Assembly: GCF_016862215.1 (NCBI RefSeq)
Contig: NZ_BOMN01000027.1
Span: 1 to 64,000 of the forward strand
Length of the DNA: 64,000 nt
Direction of reading: 5' to 3'
Origin: Winogradskya humida
GTDB lineage: Bacteria > Actinomycetota > Actinomycetes > Mycobacteriales > Micromonosporaceae
Both the position numbers and the translations under genes were made by a program. The notes under the pieces were generated by a model. That model ran no database searches and was not told the origin of the DNA. It worked only from the letters and a program-made list of their open reading frames with translations. Numbering within the stretch: the stretch's first letter is position 1; every line of letters begins with the position of its first letter. Below are positions 17,978 through 27,631 of the stretch, in pieces.

Positions 17978-19466
17978 CCTCGACCGAGTGCCAGCCCGTG
18001 GCGCCGTCCGGAGCCGGCGGCGCCCCCTCCTCGGTCTGCGTCTGACCCTCGGCGTCGGTGGCCCGGACCTGGATCCGGTGGTCGCCCTTGGTGCCCTGCC
18101 ACGCGTAGGACCACTGCACCCACGTGTCGGCAGAAACCGCCGGCGCCAGGGTCGCCGCCTCCCAGGCGTTGTCGTCGACCTGCACCTCGACCTTGCTGAT
18201 GCCACGGTGCTGCGCCCAGGCCACGCCGGCGATCATCACCTGACCGGCCGGCTTCTTGGCGCCGTCCTTCGGGGTGTCGATGCGCGATTCCGTCTTGATC
18301 GGGCCGAGCGCCGACCAGCCCCGCGGCACCCAGTACGCGTCGAAGTCGGTGAACCGGGTCAGCTCGATCTCCGTCACCCACTTGCAGGCGGAGACGTAGC
18401 CGTACAGTCCCGGGACGACCATGCGGACCGGGAAGCCGTGCTCCACCGGTAGCGGCTGGCCGTTCATGCCGATCGCCAGCAGCGCGTCGCGGCCGTCCCG
18501 CAGGACGGCGGTGGGGCTGCCGCAGGTCCAGCCGTCGGCCGACCGGGCCACCGCCTGGTCGGCGTCGGGCAGTGGGTCCGCCTCGTCGAGCAGGTCCTTG
18601 AGCGCGGTGCCGAGCCAGAGGGCGTTGCCGATCAGGTCGCCACCGACCTCGTTGGACACGCAGGCGAGCGTGACGTACCGCTCGACCATCGGCCGCTGCA
18701 GCAGCTGCTCCCAGGTGATGGTGATCGGGTTACGGACCATGCCGTGGATGCGCAGCTGCCAGGTGGCCGGGTCGACCTGCGGCGGGTAGAGCGACGTGTC
18801 GATCCGGTAGAAACTCTCGTTCGACGAGACGTACGGCGTCGCCCCCGCAACCTGGGCACCGGCCGGGACCGTGGGGACGGCGGCACTGGGCTTGGGCAGC
18901 ACGACCGATTTGCGCGCCTCGGTCACAGCCCGGCTCGAGGTGAAGAGCCGCCCGGCGAATCCGCCGACGACCCCGACGCCCGCCACGATGCCGACCCCGA
19001 TGAGGAAACGCCGTCTCGAGTCCGAGTCGACCGGCTCCACCGCCTGGGCCAGGGGAACAAGCCGGCGCAGAGCAAAAATCGCCACCGCCGCCGCGATGAG
19101 GGAGGGCAGGGCCGCGAACACCCCCGCGTCGTGCCGGGTGACTGCGGCGGTCACGCCGATCACGGCGAAGAGCGCGATTCCCGCGTACGCCCAAAGCCAG
19201 GACCGCAGCGCGACAATTCCCACCAGGCCGGCGTAAACACCGAGCAGGATCGCCGTCCCCGTGATGAGCGCGGTCTTGTCGTGCGTGCCGAAGACGGAGA
19301 TGCCGAAGTCCTTCACCGGCGCGGGCACGTTGTCGACGACCACGCCCCCGACGGCGAGCAGCGGCGACGACAACGGACCGGTGAACACGGCGACGATCTC
19401 GGCGAGACCGACGGCCACGGCGGCGGCCGCGATCCCGGCCAGGCCCGCGCGGAGGGTGAGCTTCAC
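17964..19466 (-). CDS. membrane-anchored sulfite-oxidase-family molybdopterin oxidoreductase
   Basis: This 500-residue protein joins four predicted membrane helices (about 5-30, 65-87, 90-110, 115-135) to a second anchor preceded by SRRRFLIGVG, which looks like a twin-arginine motif inside the chain. The extracellular part is a sulfite oxidase-type Moco domain, with the molybdenum ligand Cys269 in LACVSNEVGG. A Mo-co dimerisation-like Ig domain (GVAWAQHRGISKVEVQVDD) follows. No haem domain is present. Substrate and electron acceptor are unknown. The start is uncertain: GTG 19466 matches the first helix, and GTG 19481 is an alternative. Convergent with the small membrane gene. Confidence 0.88.
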   Translation of the reverse strand: MKLTLRAGLAGIAAAAVAVGLAEIVAVFTGPLSSPLLAVGGVVVDNVPAPVKDFGISVFGTHDKTALITGTAILLGVYAGLVGIVALRSWLWAYAGIALFAVIGVTAAVTRHDAGVFAALPSLIAAAVAIFALRRLVPLAQAVEPVDSDSRRRFLIGVGIVAGVGVVGGFAGRLFTSSRAVTEARKSVVLPKPSAAVPTVPAGAQVAGATPYVSSNESFYRIDTSLYPPQVDPATWQLRIHGMVRNPITITWEQLLQRPMVERYVTLACVSNEVGGDLIGNALWLGTALKDLLDEADPLPDADQAVARSADGWTCGSPTAVLRDGRDALLAIGMNGQPLPVEHGFPVRMVVPGLYGYVSACKWVTEIELTRFTDFDAYWVPRGWSALGPIKTESRIDTPKDGAKKPAGQVMIAGVAWAQHRGISKVEVQVDDNAWEAATLAPAVSADTWVQWSYAWQGTKGDHRIQVRATDAEGQTQTEEGAPPAPDGATGWHSVEVTVD

Positions 19467-19501
19467 GCTTCCATGGTGCACCCTCGAAGATCGCGCAACG
19501 C

Positions 19502-20122
19502 TTACGAACCGATGACGGCTGCCCGCAGCGGGGGCAACGCCCCGACCAGGGAGTCCAGCAGCTCCACGGCGCACCGGTCGGCACGGGGCTCCGGCAGCTT
19601 CGGCACCCCCTCGACCGGCAGGTCCCACAACACGCGCCCCGGTGACAGGCTGTCGAGGGCGGTGTACCACTGCTGTAACGGCTCCCGGAGCTGGACGTGC
19701 GCGGCGAAATTGCGCCGGCGCCGGGTCTCGTCACCGTCCCTGCGGCGCAGCAACGTCCCCGCGTCCGGCAGGGCGACGAGTACGGCGTCCGCGAACCCGA
19801 GCCGCCCGCTGCGGAACGCCTCCCGGGTCACCGCCAGCTCCCGGTCGAACCGTGCCCTCGGCGCCAGCCCGAGCGCCGCCATGCCCCACGCGTAGTGCAG
19901 TTTGACCGGGTCGGTGTCACAGAACGCGACGCCGTCCTCCCGTTCCCGTTCGCACGCCGATTCCCAGCGCTCCATGCCCACCCGCACCCAGTGCCGGGCC
20001 AGCGCCACCTCGTCGGGTTCCATCCGGACCGCAGCGCGCGACTCGGGCACGTACCTGCCGACATAACGCCGGCACCACGAGGTCTTCCCGGCCGCGGTGG
20101 GGCCCTCCACTACGACGATCAT
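19502..20122 (-). CDS. P-loop nucleotide-binding protein, probable small kinase
   Basis: This 206-residue protein begins with a Walker A motif GPTAAGKTS (7-15). It has the size and helical content of nucleoside/shikimate-type kinases or AAA_33 proteins, but no signature tells the substrate. An acidic FCDTDPVKLHY segment could coordinate magnesium, and the arginine-rich RRRDGDETRRRRN stretch resembles a kinase lid. An open frame continues upstream, but the ATG at 20120-20122 directly precedes the beta strand of the P-loop, with a GGAAAGG ribosome site about 6 nt ahead. It follows groEL on the same strand, behind a hairpin. Confidence 0.75.
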   Translation of the reverse strand: MIVVVEGPTAAGKTSWCRRYVGRYVPESRAAVRMEPDEVALARHWVRVGMERWESACEREREDGVAFCDTDPVKLHYAWGMAALGLAPRARFDRELAVTREAFRSGRLGFADAVLVALPDAGTLLRRRDGDETRRRRNFAAHVQLREPLQQWYTALDSLSPGRVLWDLPVEGVPKLPEPRADRCAVELLDSLVGALPPLRAAVIGS

Positions 20123-20160
20123 CCGCGCACCTTTCCCCGAATCCTGCATCACACACGAGA

Positions 20161-20191
20161 AAGGGCGCGCCGCGGGAAGCGACGCGCCCTT
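20161..20191 (-). terminator. terminator after groEL
   Basis: The arms AAGGGCGCG and CGCGCCCTT enclose a 13-nt loop. On the minus strand the stem is followed by TTCTCGTGT. It lies just past the groEL stop. Confidence 0.65.
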
Positions 20192-20204
20192 ACGTGCTAT
20201 TCGA

Positions 20205-21848
<1,644 letters not shown>

Positions 21849-21918
21849 TTATGGTCCCTTCACGCACCGCCGCCCTGACCCGGGGTCCCGGGCCAGGGCG
21901 GAAAGCACTGTCAGTAGG

Positions 21919-22227
21919 TCACTTCTCGATGACCGCGAGGACGTCGCGGGCGGAGAGCACCAGGTACTCCTCGCCGGCGTACTTGACCTCGGTGCCGCCG
22001 TACTTCGAGTAGAGGACCGTCTCGCCGACCTGAACGTCGATCGGGATGCGGTTGCCCTTGTCGTCGATCCGGCCGGGGCCGACCGCCAGGACGGTGCCCT
22101 CCTGGGGCTTCTCCTTGGCGGTGTCGGGGATCACGAGGCCGGAAGCCGTCGTGGTCTCAGCCTCGTTCGCCTGGACCACGATGCGGTCCTCGAGCGGCTT
22201 GATCGCAACCTTTGTCGCGGTAGTCAC
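21919..22227 (-). CDS. groES: 10-kDa co-chaperonin GroES
   Basis: GroES caps the GroEL ring. The 102-residue product contains [20 protein letters not shown], the mobile loop, and ends [16 protein letters not shown]. Two starts compete: ATG 22231-22233 and GTG 22225-22227. The AGGAGGG site is only 2 nt from the ATG but 8 nt from the GTG, and the GTG gives the usual short N-terminus ([12 protein letters not shown]), so I chose the GTG. It is first in the groES-groEL operon and controlled by two HrcA (CIRCE) operators upstream. Confidence 0.95.
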   Translation of the reverse strand: MTTATKVAIKPLEDRIVVQANEAETTTASGLVIPDTAKEKPQEGTVLAVGPGRIDDKGNRIPIDVQVGETVLYSKYGGTEVKYAGEEYLVLSARDVLAVIEK

Positions 22228-22373
22228 GGGCATACCCTCCTGGGTACAGGTGTTTGCCGGCCAGCGCTGGCCGGTCTTATGCCTCATGCCACCGGGCGGG
22301 GCCGTCGTCGCGGGTGCCGGTCCGCCTGGCGCAAGCGCACGGCCTCGTTCGGATGACCCGAACAGGGCGCGCA

Positions 22374-22400
22374 CTGGCACCCTCAGGTTGAGAGTGCTAA
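22374..22400. promoter_or_regulatory. CIRCE element, degenerate copy (HrcA operator)
   Basis: CTGGCACCC-N9-GAGTGCTAA matches the CIRCE consensus TTAGCACTC-N9-GAGTGCTAA at 15 of 18 positions. The right arm is perfect. It lies just downstream of the groES -10 box. Confidence 0.7.
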
Positions 22401-22404
22401 TCGG

Positions 22405-22433
22405 AGATTATGCCGGAACTAGCACTCCGTCAA
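22405..22433 (-). promoter_or_regulatory. groES-groEL promoter
   Basis: On the minus strand TTGACG (22428-22433) and TAATCT (22405-22410) are separated by 17 nt. The -35 lies inside the spacer of one CIRCE and the -10 abuts the other, so HrcA binding at either would exclude RNA polymerase. Confidence 0.8.
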
Positions 22434-22445
22434 GGAGAGTGCCAA
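22419..22445. promoter_or_regulatory. CIRCE element (HrcA operator)
   Basis: CTAGCACTC-N9-GAGTGCCAA matches the CIRCE consensus at 16 of 18 positions with the exact 9-nt spacer, and covers the -35 box of the groES promoter. Confidence 0.85.
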
Positions 22446-22464
22446 CACGGCAGAATGACTCCGC

Positions 22465-23634
22465 GTGGACCTCGAACTGCTTGCCGCCCTGCGTACCCCG
22501 CGGGGTACGGACGCCCTGACCGCCGCCGCCGAGGTGTCCGGCGGCGATCCGCTGGCCGCCGCCTCCGCGCTGCGCTCGCGGGGCGTCGATGCCTCCCTGG
22601 CCGCCGCCGCGCTCACCCAGACTGAGCTGCGCAGACGTGCCGCGGGCAAGCTCGGCGCGGCGGCCGCGACGATGTTCTTCACGCGGCCCGGTTTTGAGCA
22701 GGCGACCCGCGCGGTGGTGGCCGATCGCCGGGCCGCACGGCTGCGCGCGGCGGGTGTCACCAGCATGGCCGATCTCGGGTGCGGGCTGGGCTCCGACGCC
22801 CTCGCCGCGGCCCGTCAGGGCATCCGTGTGTACGCCGTGGACGCCGATCCCGTGACCGCCGCGGTGGCCGCCGCGAACGTCGAAGCGGCCGGCCTGACCG
22901 AGCTGGTGACCGTGGAGTGCGCGGACGCCACCACCGTCGAGGTGGAGAAGTACGACGCCGTCTTCGCCGATCCCGCGCGGCGGCGCGCGGGGCGCGGACG
23001 GGTGATGGACCCCCGATCGTGGTCGCCGTCGTGGGACTTCATCGGGGCTCTGCCGGCGCGGGTGCCGAGAACTGTGCTGAAGCTCGCTCCCGGCATCGAC
23101 CACGCGCTGCTGCCGGCCGGCGCCGAGGGCGAGTGGGTCAGCGTCGACGGCGACCTGGTCGAGGCGGCGTTCTGGTGCGGCCCGCTGGCCGAATTTCCTC
23201 GACGGGCGAGCTTGCTGGCGTCCGGGGCAGAACTGCACGGTTCCGGGGTCGAGAAGGCGCCGGTCGGGGAGGTCGGGCAATTCCTCTACGACCCCGATCC
23301 GGCCGTTGTCCGCTCGCACCTGGTCGCGGAGTTCGCCGCCACGATCGGCGGACGGCTCGCGGACCCGGAGATCGCGTACGTCTACACCGACGAGCCGGTG
23401 CCGACGCCGTTCGCCCGGCAGCTGGAGATCACCGACGTGCTGCCGTTCTCCCTGAAGCGGCTGCGCACCCTGCTGCGTGATCGTGGCATCGGCCGGCTGG
23501 AGATCCGTAAACGCGGGTCCGCGCTGGAGCCGGAGCAATTACGCAGGGATTTGCGCCTGAGCGGTTCCGCGGGGGCCTCGCTGGTGCTGACCCGGGTCGC
23601 GAACGCTCCCGTAGTTATGATCTGCCGTGGCTAA
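22465..23634 (+). CDS. class I SAM-dependent methyltransferase, THUMP-like type
   Basis: This 389-residue protein has a Rossmann methyltransferase core with the SAM-binding motif I MADLGCGLGSDALAAA, motif II VYAVDADPV and the DPARR motif [13 protein letters not shown]. It matches the THUMP-like-domain methyltransferases of actinobacteria, which are RNA-methylase-like but of unproven substrate. The C-terminal segment (EITDVLPFSLKRLRTLLRDR to LVLTRV) is the THUMP-like domain. The start is a GTG with no ribosome site, 8 nt after CAGAAT, and may be leaderless. It diverges from groES, with the CIRCE sites in the shared upstream region. It overlaps the next gene by 8 bp. Confidence 0.85.
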   Translation: MDLELLAALRTPRGTDALTAAAEVSGGDPLAAASALRSRGVDASLAAAALTQTELRRRAAGKLGAAAATMFFTRPGFEQATRAVVADRRAARLRAAGVTSMADLGCGLGSDALAAARQGIRVYAVDADPVTAAVAAANVEAAGLTELVTVECADATTVEVEKYDAVFADPARRRAGRGRVMDPRSWSPSWDFIGALPARVPRTVLKLAPGIDHALLPAGAEGEWVSVDGDLVEAAFWCGPLAEFPRRASLLASGAELHGSGVEKAPVGEVGQFLYDPDPAVVRSHLVAEFAATIGGRLADPEIAYVYTDEPVPTPFARQLEITDVLPFSLKRLRTLLRDRGIGRLEIRKRGSALEPEQLRRDLRLSGSAGASLVLTRVANAPVVMICRG

Positions 23635-24109
23635 GAAGGCGGCCGGTACCCCGGCGACAGCGGTGCTCATCTCGGCGAAGGTGGCGCACGATCTGCATCC
23701 GTACGAAGTTTCGCCCGATGCCCCCAATTACGGCGCGCTGGTTGCCGCGGCTCTGGGCGTACCCCCCGCATTGCTCTTCAAGACCTTGATCGCCGAGGTG
23801 GACGGGCGGCTCACTGTCGCGGTCGTCCCGGTCACCGGGGAATTGGATCTCAAAGCGCTCGCCGCCGCAGCGGGCGGCAAGAAGGCGGCGCTCGCGGACC
23901 GTACGGCGGCCGAGCGCAGCAGCGGGTACGTCCGGGGCGGCATCAGCCCGCTGGGCCAGCGCAAACGGCTCCCCACGACGATCGACGACTCCGCGCAGGA
24001 GCTGTCCTCGATGTACGTCTCGGCCGGGCGCCGGGGGCTCCAGGTATCGCTCGCCCCCGCCGATCTGATTCGTCTGACCGATGCCTCAGTGGCTCGAATA
24101 AGGACATAG
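23627..24109 (+). CDS. ybaK: YbaK/EbsC-type aminoacyl-tRNA deacylase (Cys-tRNA(Pro))
   Basis: YbaK-family proteins hydrolyse Cys-tRNA(Pro) mischarged by prolyl-tRNA synthetase. The 160-residue chain fits the family length. It shows the DPH-like opening (TPATAVLISAKVAHDLHPYE), VFKTL-like LLFKTLIAEVDG with the conserved Lys, GELDLKALAAAAGGKKAAL, and the GGISPLGQRKRLPT loop near the substrate pocket. The start is GTG at 23627, inside the end of the methyltransferase gene, indicating translational coupling. Confidence 0.9.
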   Translation: MAKKAAGTPATAVLISAKVAHDLHPYEVSPDAPNYGALVAAALGVPPALLFKTLIAEVDGRLTVAVVPVTGELDLKALAAAAGGKKAALADRTAAERSSGYVRGGISPLGQRKRLPTTIDDSAQELSSMYVSAGRRGLQVSLAPADLIRLTDASVARIRT

Positions 24110-24169
24110 AAGTCGATAGCACTCAGTGTCCGATCTTTCTCAAGAGAACAGCCTATTTCGGTTCGCAAA

Positions 24170-24184
24170 GTGACCTAGCGTCAC
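24170..24184. promoter_or_regulatory. short palindrome upstream of the sugar transporter
   Basis: GTGAC-CTAGC-GTCAC is a perfect inverted repeat about 190 bp before the xylF-like gene. It could be the operator of the ROK regulator encoded at the end of the cluster. This rests on position only. Confidence 0.3.
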
Positions 24185-24372
24185 GGTGTAAAGCATCTCC
24201 GTGTCCGGGTCCGAGTGCCCTTCTGATCACCGGCCCGTAGCGGTTGTGCTGCAACGCGCGACGGGAATAGGTTGCCCGACACACTCCTCTGCGGTCCACG
24301 GGCGGCAGTCCCGGCTACGCGCGCCAAGGGAATCCGAGGCAAGATCCGGATTGATCCGAGAGGACACGAGGA

Positions 24373-25473
24373 ATGCGTAAGGGAATGTTCGCTCTTGCCG
24401 CGGTGGGCCTGCTGGCCGCCGGCAGCACTGCCGCTTGCGGCGGAGACGACGACACCACAAGCTCCGGAAGCGGCAGTACGTCCACGGTCGGCAAGGTCGG
24501 CGTGATCCTGCCGGACACCGCGAGCTCCCAGCGATGGGGTTCGGACGACCCCAAGTTCCTGAAGGCGGCGTTCGACGCTGCCGGGGTCACGGTCGACATC
24601 CAGAACGCCCAGGGCGACAAGAGCCAGTTCCAGACCATCGCCGACGGCATGATCTCGAGCGGGGTCAAGGTCCTGATGATCGTCAACCTCGACTCGGGTA
24701 CGGGTAAGGCGGTCCTCGACAAGGCCACCGCGGCCGGAATCGCGACCATCGACTACGACCGCCTCACCCTCAACGGCGGCGCGAAGTACTACGTCAGCTT
24801 CGACAACACCGCCGTAGGCAAGCTCCAGGGCGAGGGCCTCGTCAAGTGCCTGACCGACATGAAGGCGAGCAAGCCGGTGGTCGCGGAGCTCAACGGCTCC
24901 CCCACCGACAACAACGCGACCCTCTTCGCCGAGGGATACGACGGGGTCCTCAACCCGCTGTACACCTCGGGTGAGTACGTGAAGGGCCCGAACCAGTCGG
25001 TGCCGGACTGGGACAACGCCCAGGCGGCCACGATCTTCGAGCAGATGCTCACCCAGAACAGCAAGATCAAGGGTGTGCTCGCCGCCAACGACGGCCTCGG
25101 CAACGCGGTGATCTCGGTGCTCAAGAAGCAGAGCCTCAACGGCAAGGTCCCGGTCACCGGCCAGGACGCGACCGTGCAGGGCCTGCAGAACATCCTCGCC
25201 GGCGACCAGTGCATGACCGTCTACAAGGCGATCAAGCAGGAGGCCGAGGCGGCCGCCGACCTGGCCATCGCGCTGGCCAAGGGCGAGACCAAGTCGGTCA
25301 CCCAGAGCGTCACGGACCCCGAGTCCAAGGCCACCGTCCCGGCGGTGCTGCTCACCCCGAAGGCCATCTACAAGGAGAGCGTCAAGGATGTCGTCGCGGA
25401 CGGCTTCGTGACCAAGGACCAGATCTGCACCGGTGACTTCGCCAAACTCTGCACCGACAACGGCGTCAGCTGA
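24373..25473 (+). CDS. xylF: xylose-type ABC transporter substrate-binding lipoprotein
   Basis: This 366-residue extracellular binding protein captures a sugar for the permease encoded downstream. A signal peptide ends in the lipobox TAAC (Cys22). The type I periplasmic-binding fold shows GVILPDTASSQRW, GVKVLMIVNLDSG, ATIDYDRL and VTGQDATVQG, the last two typical of XylF-like proteins. D-xylose is the best guess but the ligand is not proven. An AGGA ribosome site precedes the ATG. It is the first gene of the cluster xylF-xylG-xylH-ROK, with a hairpin after it that probably lets the binding protein be made in excess. Confidence 0.88.
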   Translation: MRKGMFALAAVGLLAAGSTAACGGDDDTTSSGSGSTSTVGKVGVILPDTASSQRWGSDDPKFLKAAFDAAGVTVDIQNAQGDKSQFQTIADGMISSGVKVLMIVNLDSGTGKAVLDKATAAGIATIDYDRLTLNGGAKYYVSFDNTAVGKLQGEGLVKCLTDMKASKPVVAELNGSPTDNNATLFAEGYDGVLNPLYTSGEYVKGPNQSVPDWDNAQAATIFEQMLTQNSKIKGVLAANDGLGNAVISVLKKQSLNGKVPVTGQDATVQGLQNILAGDQCMTVYKAIKQEAEAAADLAIALAKGETKSVTQSVTDPESKATVPAVLLTPKAIYKESVKDVVADGFVTKDQICTGDFAKLCTDNGVS

Positions 25474-25506
25474 GGTTTGTTTTTCCTGCCGGATCTGATC
25501 ATCGGC

Positions 25507-25537
25507 GCCGCCCACGCCTGGCCAGGGCGTGGGCGGC
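25507..25537 (+). terminator. intra-operon hairpin (partial terminator)
   Basis: A 12-bp perfect stem (GCCGCCCACGCC / GGCGTGGGCGGC) with a 7-nt loop lies between the binding-protein and ATPase genes. It lacks a T-tract and more likely stabilises or attenuates the mRNA. Confidence 0.6.
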
Positions 25538-25562
25538 GGCGCATCGAGAAGGAGAACCATCC

Positions 25563-26378
25563 GTGGCCGCGACACCTCTGTTGGAGCTGCGCGGGATCGA
25601 CAAGAGCTTCGGTCCCGTCCAGGTGCTCCATGACGTCGGACTCAGCGTCTATCCCGGCGAGGTCACCGCCCTCGTCGGCGACAACGGCGCCGGCAAGTCG
25701 ACCCTGGTCAAGTGCATCAGTGGCATCTACACGATCGACGCGGGCACGGTGACGTTCGACGGCAACCAGGTCGCGGTCAACAGTCCCCGCGACGCCGCCG
25801 AGCTCGGCATCGAGGTCGTCTATCAGGACCTCGCGCTCTGCGACAACCTCGACATCGTCCAGAACATGTTCCTGGGCCGGGAGAAGAAGCGCGGTCTCGT
25901 CCTGGACGAGCCGACGATGGAACAGATGGCCGGCGAGACGCTGGCCAGCCTCTCCGTCCGCACGGTCAAGTCACTGCGCCAGCTCGTCGCCAGCCTCTCC
26001 GGCGGCCAGCGGCAGACCGTGGCGATCGCCAAGGCGGTGCTCTGGAACAGCCGGGTGGTGATCCTCGACGAGCCGACCGCCGCGCTGGGTGTCGCGCAGA
26101 CCGCCCAGGTGCTCGAGCTGGTCCGCCGGCTCGCCGACAACGGCCTCGGCGTCGTGCTGATCTCGCACAACATGAACGACGTCTTCGCCGTGTCCGACCG
26201 CATCGTCGCCCTGTACCTCGGCCGGACCGCCGCCCAGGTGAAGACCACCGACGTGACCCACTCCCAGGTGGTCGAGCTGATCACCGCGGGACGCAGCGGA
26301 ACCATCGGCCTGCCGCCCGAGAAGCCGGCCGGTGCCGCGGGCTTTACCGACATCACGCCCCCGGGAGCCGACGCATGA
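25563..26378 (+). CDS. xylG: sugar ABC transporter ATP-binding protein (single domain)
   Basis: This 271-residue protein energises the sugar importer. It has Walker A GDNGAGKST, the Q-loop VVYQDLALC, signature SLSGGQRQ, Walker B RVVILDEPTAALG and the switch His in LISHNMND. Most carbohydrate CUT2 ATPases (XylG, RbsA) are about 500 residues with two fused ATPase domains. This one has a single domain, as in FrcA-type proteins, and must work as a homodimer. The start is GTG with AAGGAG ahead. Its TGA overlaps the ATG of the permease gene (ATGA). Confidence 0.92.
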   Translation: MAATPLLELRGIDKSFGPVQVLHDVGLSVYPGEVTALVGDNGAGKSTLVKCISGIYTIDAGTVTFDGNQVAVNSPRDAAELGIEVVYQDLALCDNLDIVQNMFLGREKKRGLVLDEPTMEQMAGETLASLSVRTVKSLRQLVASLSGGQRQTVAIAKAVLWNSRVVILDEPTAALGVAQTAQVLELVRRLADNGLGVVLISHNMNDVFAVSDRIVALYLGRTAAQVKTTDVTHSQVVELITAGRSGTIGLPPEKPAGAAGFTDITPPGADA

Positions 26379-27628
26379 CAACGACGACCTCATCCGACGC
26401 GCAGGTCAAGGTGGTGAAACCGACCGTCGCGAGCCACCTGCACGACTACTGGGGGCGCGTACGCGGCGGTGACATCGGCAGCCTTCCGGCCGTCCTCGGC
26501 CTGATCGTGCTCTGCCTGGTCTTCGGCATCGCACGCCCGACCTTCTTCAGCGCCACCAACTTCGCCAACCTGTTCCCGCAGGGCGCCGCGGTCATCTTCA
26601 TCGCGATGGGCCTGGTCTTCGTCCTGCTGCTGGGCGAGATCGACCTCTCGGCGGGTTTCGCCAGCGGCGTCTGCGGCGCGGTCATGGCGCTGCTGATGGC
26701 CGACCACGGCTGGAGCTGGTACACAGCGATCCCGGCGGCGCTGATCACCGGTCTCGTCATCGGCTTCGTGCTCGGCTTCCTGGTGGCGAAGCTCGGCATC
26801 CCGTCGTTCGTCGTGACCCTGGCCGGCTTCCTCGCCTTCCAGGGCATCCTGCTGGTGCTGCTCAGTGGCGGCAAGATCGTCTCGATCCGGGAGACGTTCG
26901 TGCTCTCGCTGGCCAACAAGAACGTACCGGCCGTGTGGAGCTGGATCCTCGCGATCATCGCGGTCGCGGCCTACGCGGGTGTGCAGTTCCTCAAGGTGCG
27001 TAACCGCGCGGTCCGCGGGCTCGTGACGGACCCGATGGGTATCGTGCTTGCACGCATCGCCGGACTCGCTGTGCTGCTGCTCGTGGCGGTGGCCGTACTG
27101 ACCAAGGAGCGCAGCATCAACCCGCTGGTCATCTCGGTGAAGGGCGTACCGATCGTCGCCCCGATCATCGCGGTGGTGCTGGTTGTCTGGACGTTCGTGC
27201 TGGGCCGCACCGCGTACGGCCGGCACATCTACGCCGTCGGCGGCAACACCGAGGGCGCCCGCCGCGCGGGTATCCCGGTGGACCGGATCCGGATCTCGGT
27301 CTTCGTCATCGGCTCGTTCATGGCCGCCATCGGCGGCATCATCGCGGCGAGCCGGGCCAACTCCGTCGACCCGAACTCCGGCGGCAGCAACGTCCTGCTC
27401 TACGCCGTCGGCGCGGCCGTCATCGGCGGCACGAGCCTGTTCGGCGGCAAGGGCCGGGTCTTCGACGCGGTCATCGGTGGCGCGGTCATCGCCGTCATCG
27501 ACAACGGCATGGGTCTGATGGGCTTCAGCTCCGGCACGAAGTTCATCTTCACCGGCCTCATCCTGCTGCTCGCGGCGAGCGTGGACGCGCTGTCCCGCCG
27601 GCGGGCCTCCGCGACCGGTAACCGATAG
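26375..27628 (+). CDS. xylH: sugar ABC transporter permease
   Basis: This 417-residue integral membrane protein has about ten hydrophobic helices and belongs to the BPD_transp_2 (RbsC/XylH) family. Landmarks are VFVLLLGEIDLSAG near the N-terminus, GIPSFVVTLAGFLAFQG, and the cytoplasmic EAA-like loop GRHIYAVGGNTEGARRAGI. A much longer open frame begins upstream inside the ATPase gene, but the ATG at 26375 overlaps the ATPase stop and is the sensible start. It forms the channel for the XylF/XylG pair. Confidence 0.93.
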   Translation: MTTTTSSDAQVKVVKPTVASHLHDYWGRVRGGDIGSLPAVLGLIVLCLVFGIARPTFFSATNFANLFPQGAAVIFIAMGLVFVLLLGEIDLSAGFASGVCGAVMALLMADHGWSWYTAIPAALITGLVIGFVLGFLVAKLGIPSFVVTLAGFLAFQGILLVLLSGGKIVSIRETFVLSLANKNVPAVWSWILAIIAVAAYAGVQFLKVRNRAVRGLVTDPMGIVLARIAGLAVLLLVAVAVLTKERSINPLVISVKGVPIVAPIIAVVLVVWTFVLGRTAYGRHIYAVGGNTEGARRAGIPVDRIRISVFVIGSFMAAIGGIIAASRANSVDPNSGGSNVLLYAVGAAVIGGTSLFGGKGRVFDAVIGGAVIAVIDNGMGLMGFSSGTKFIFTGLILLLAASVDALSRRRASATGNR

Positions 27629-27631
27629 CCG

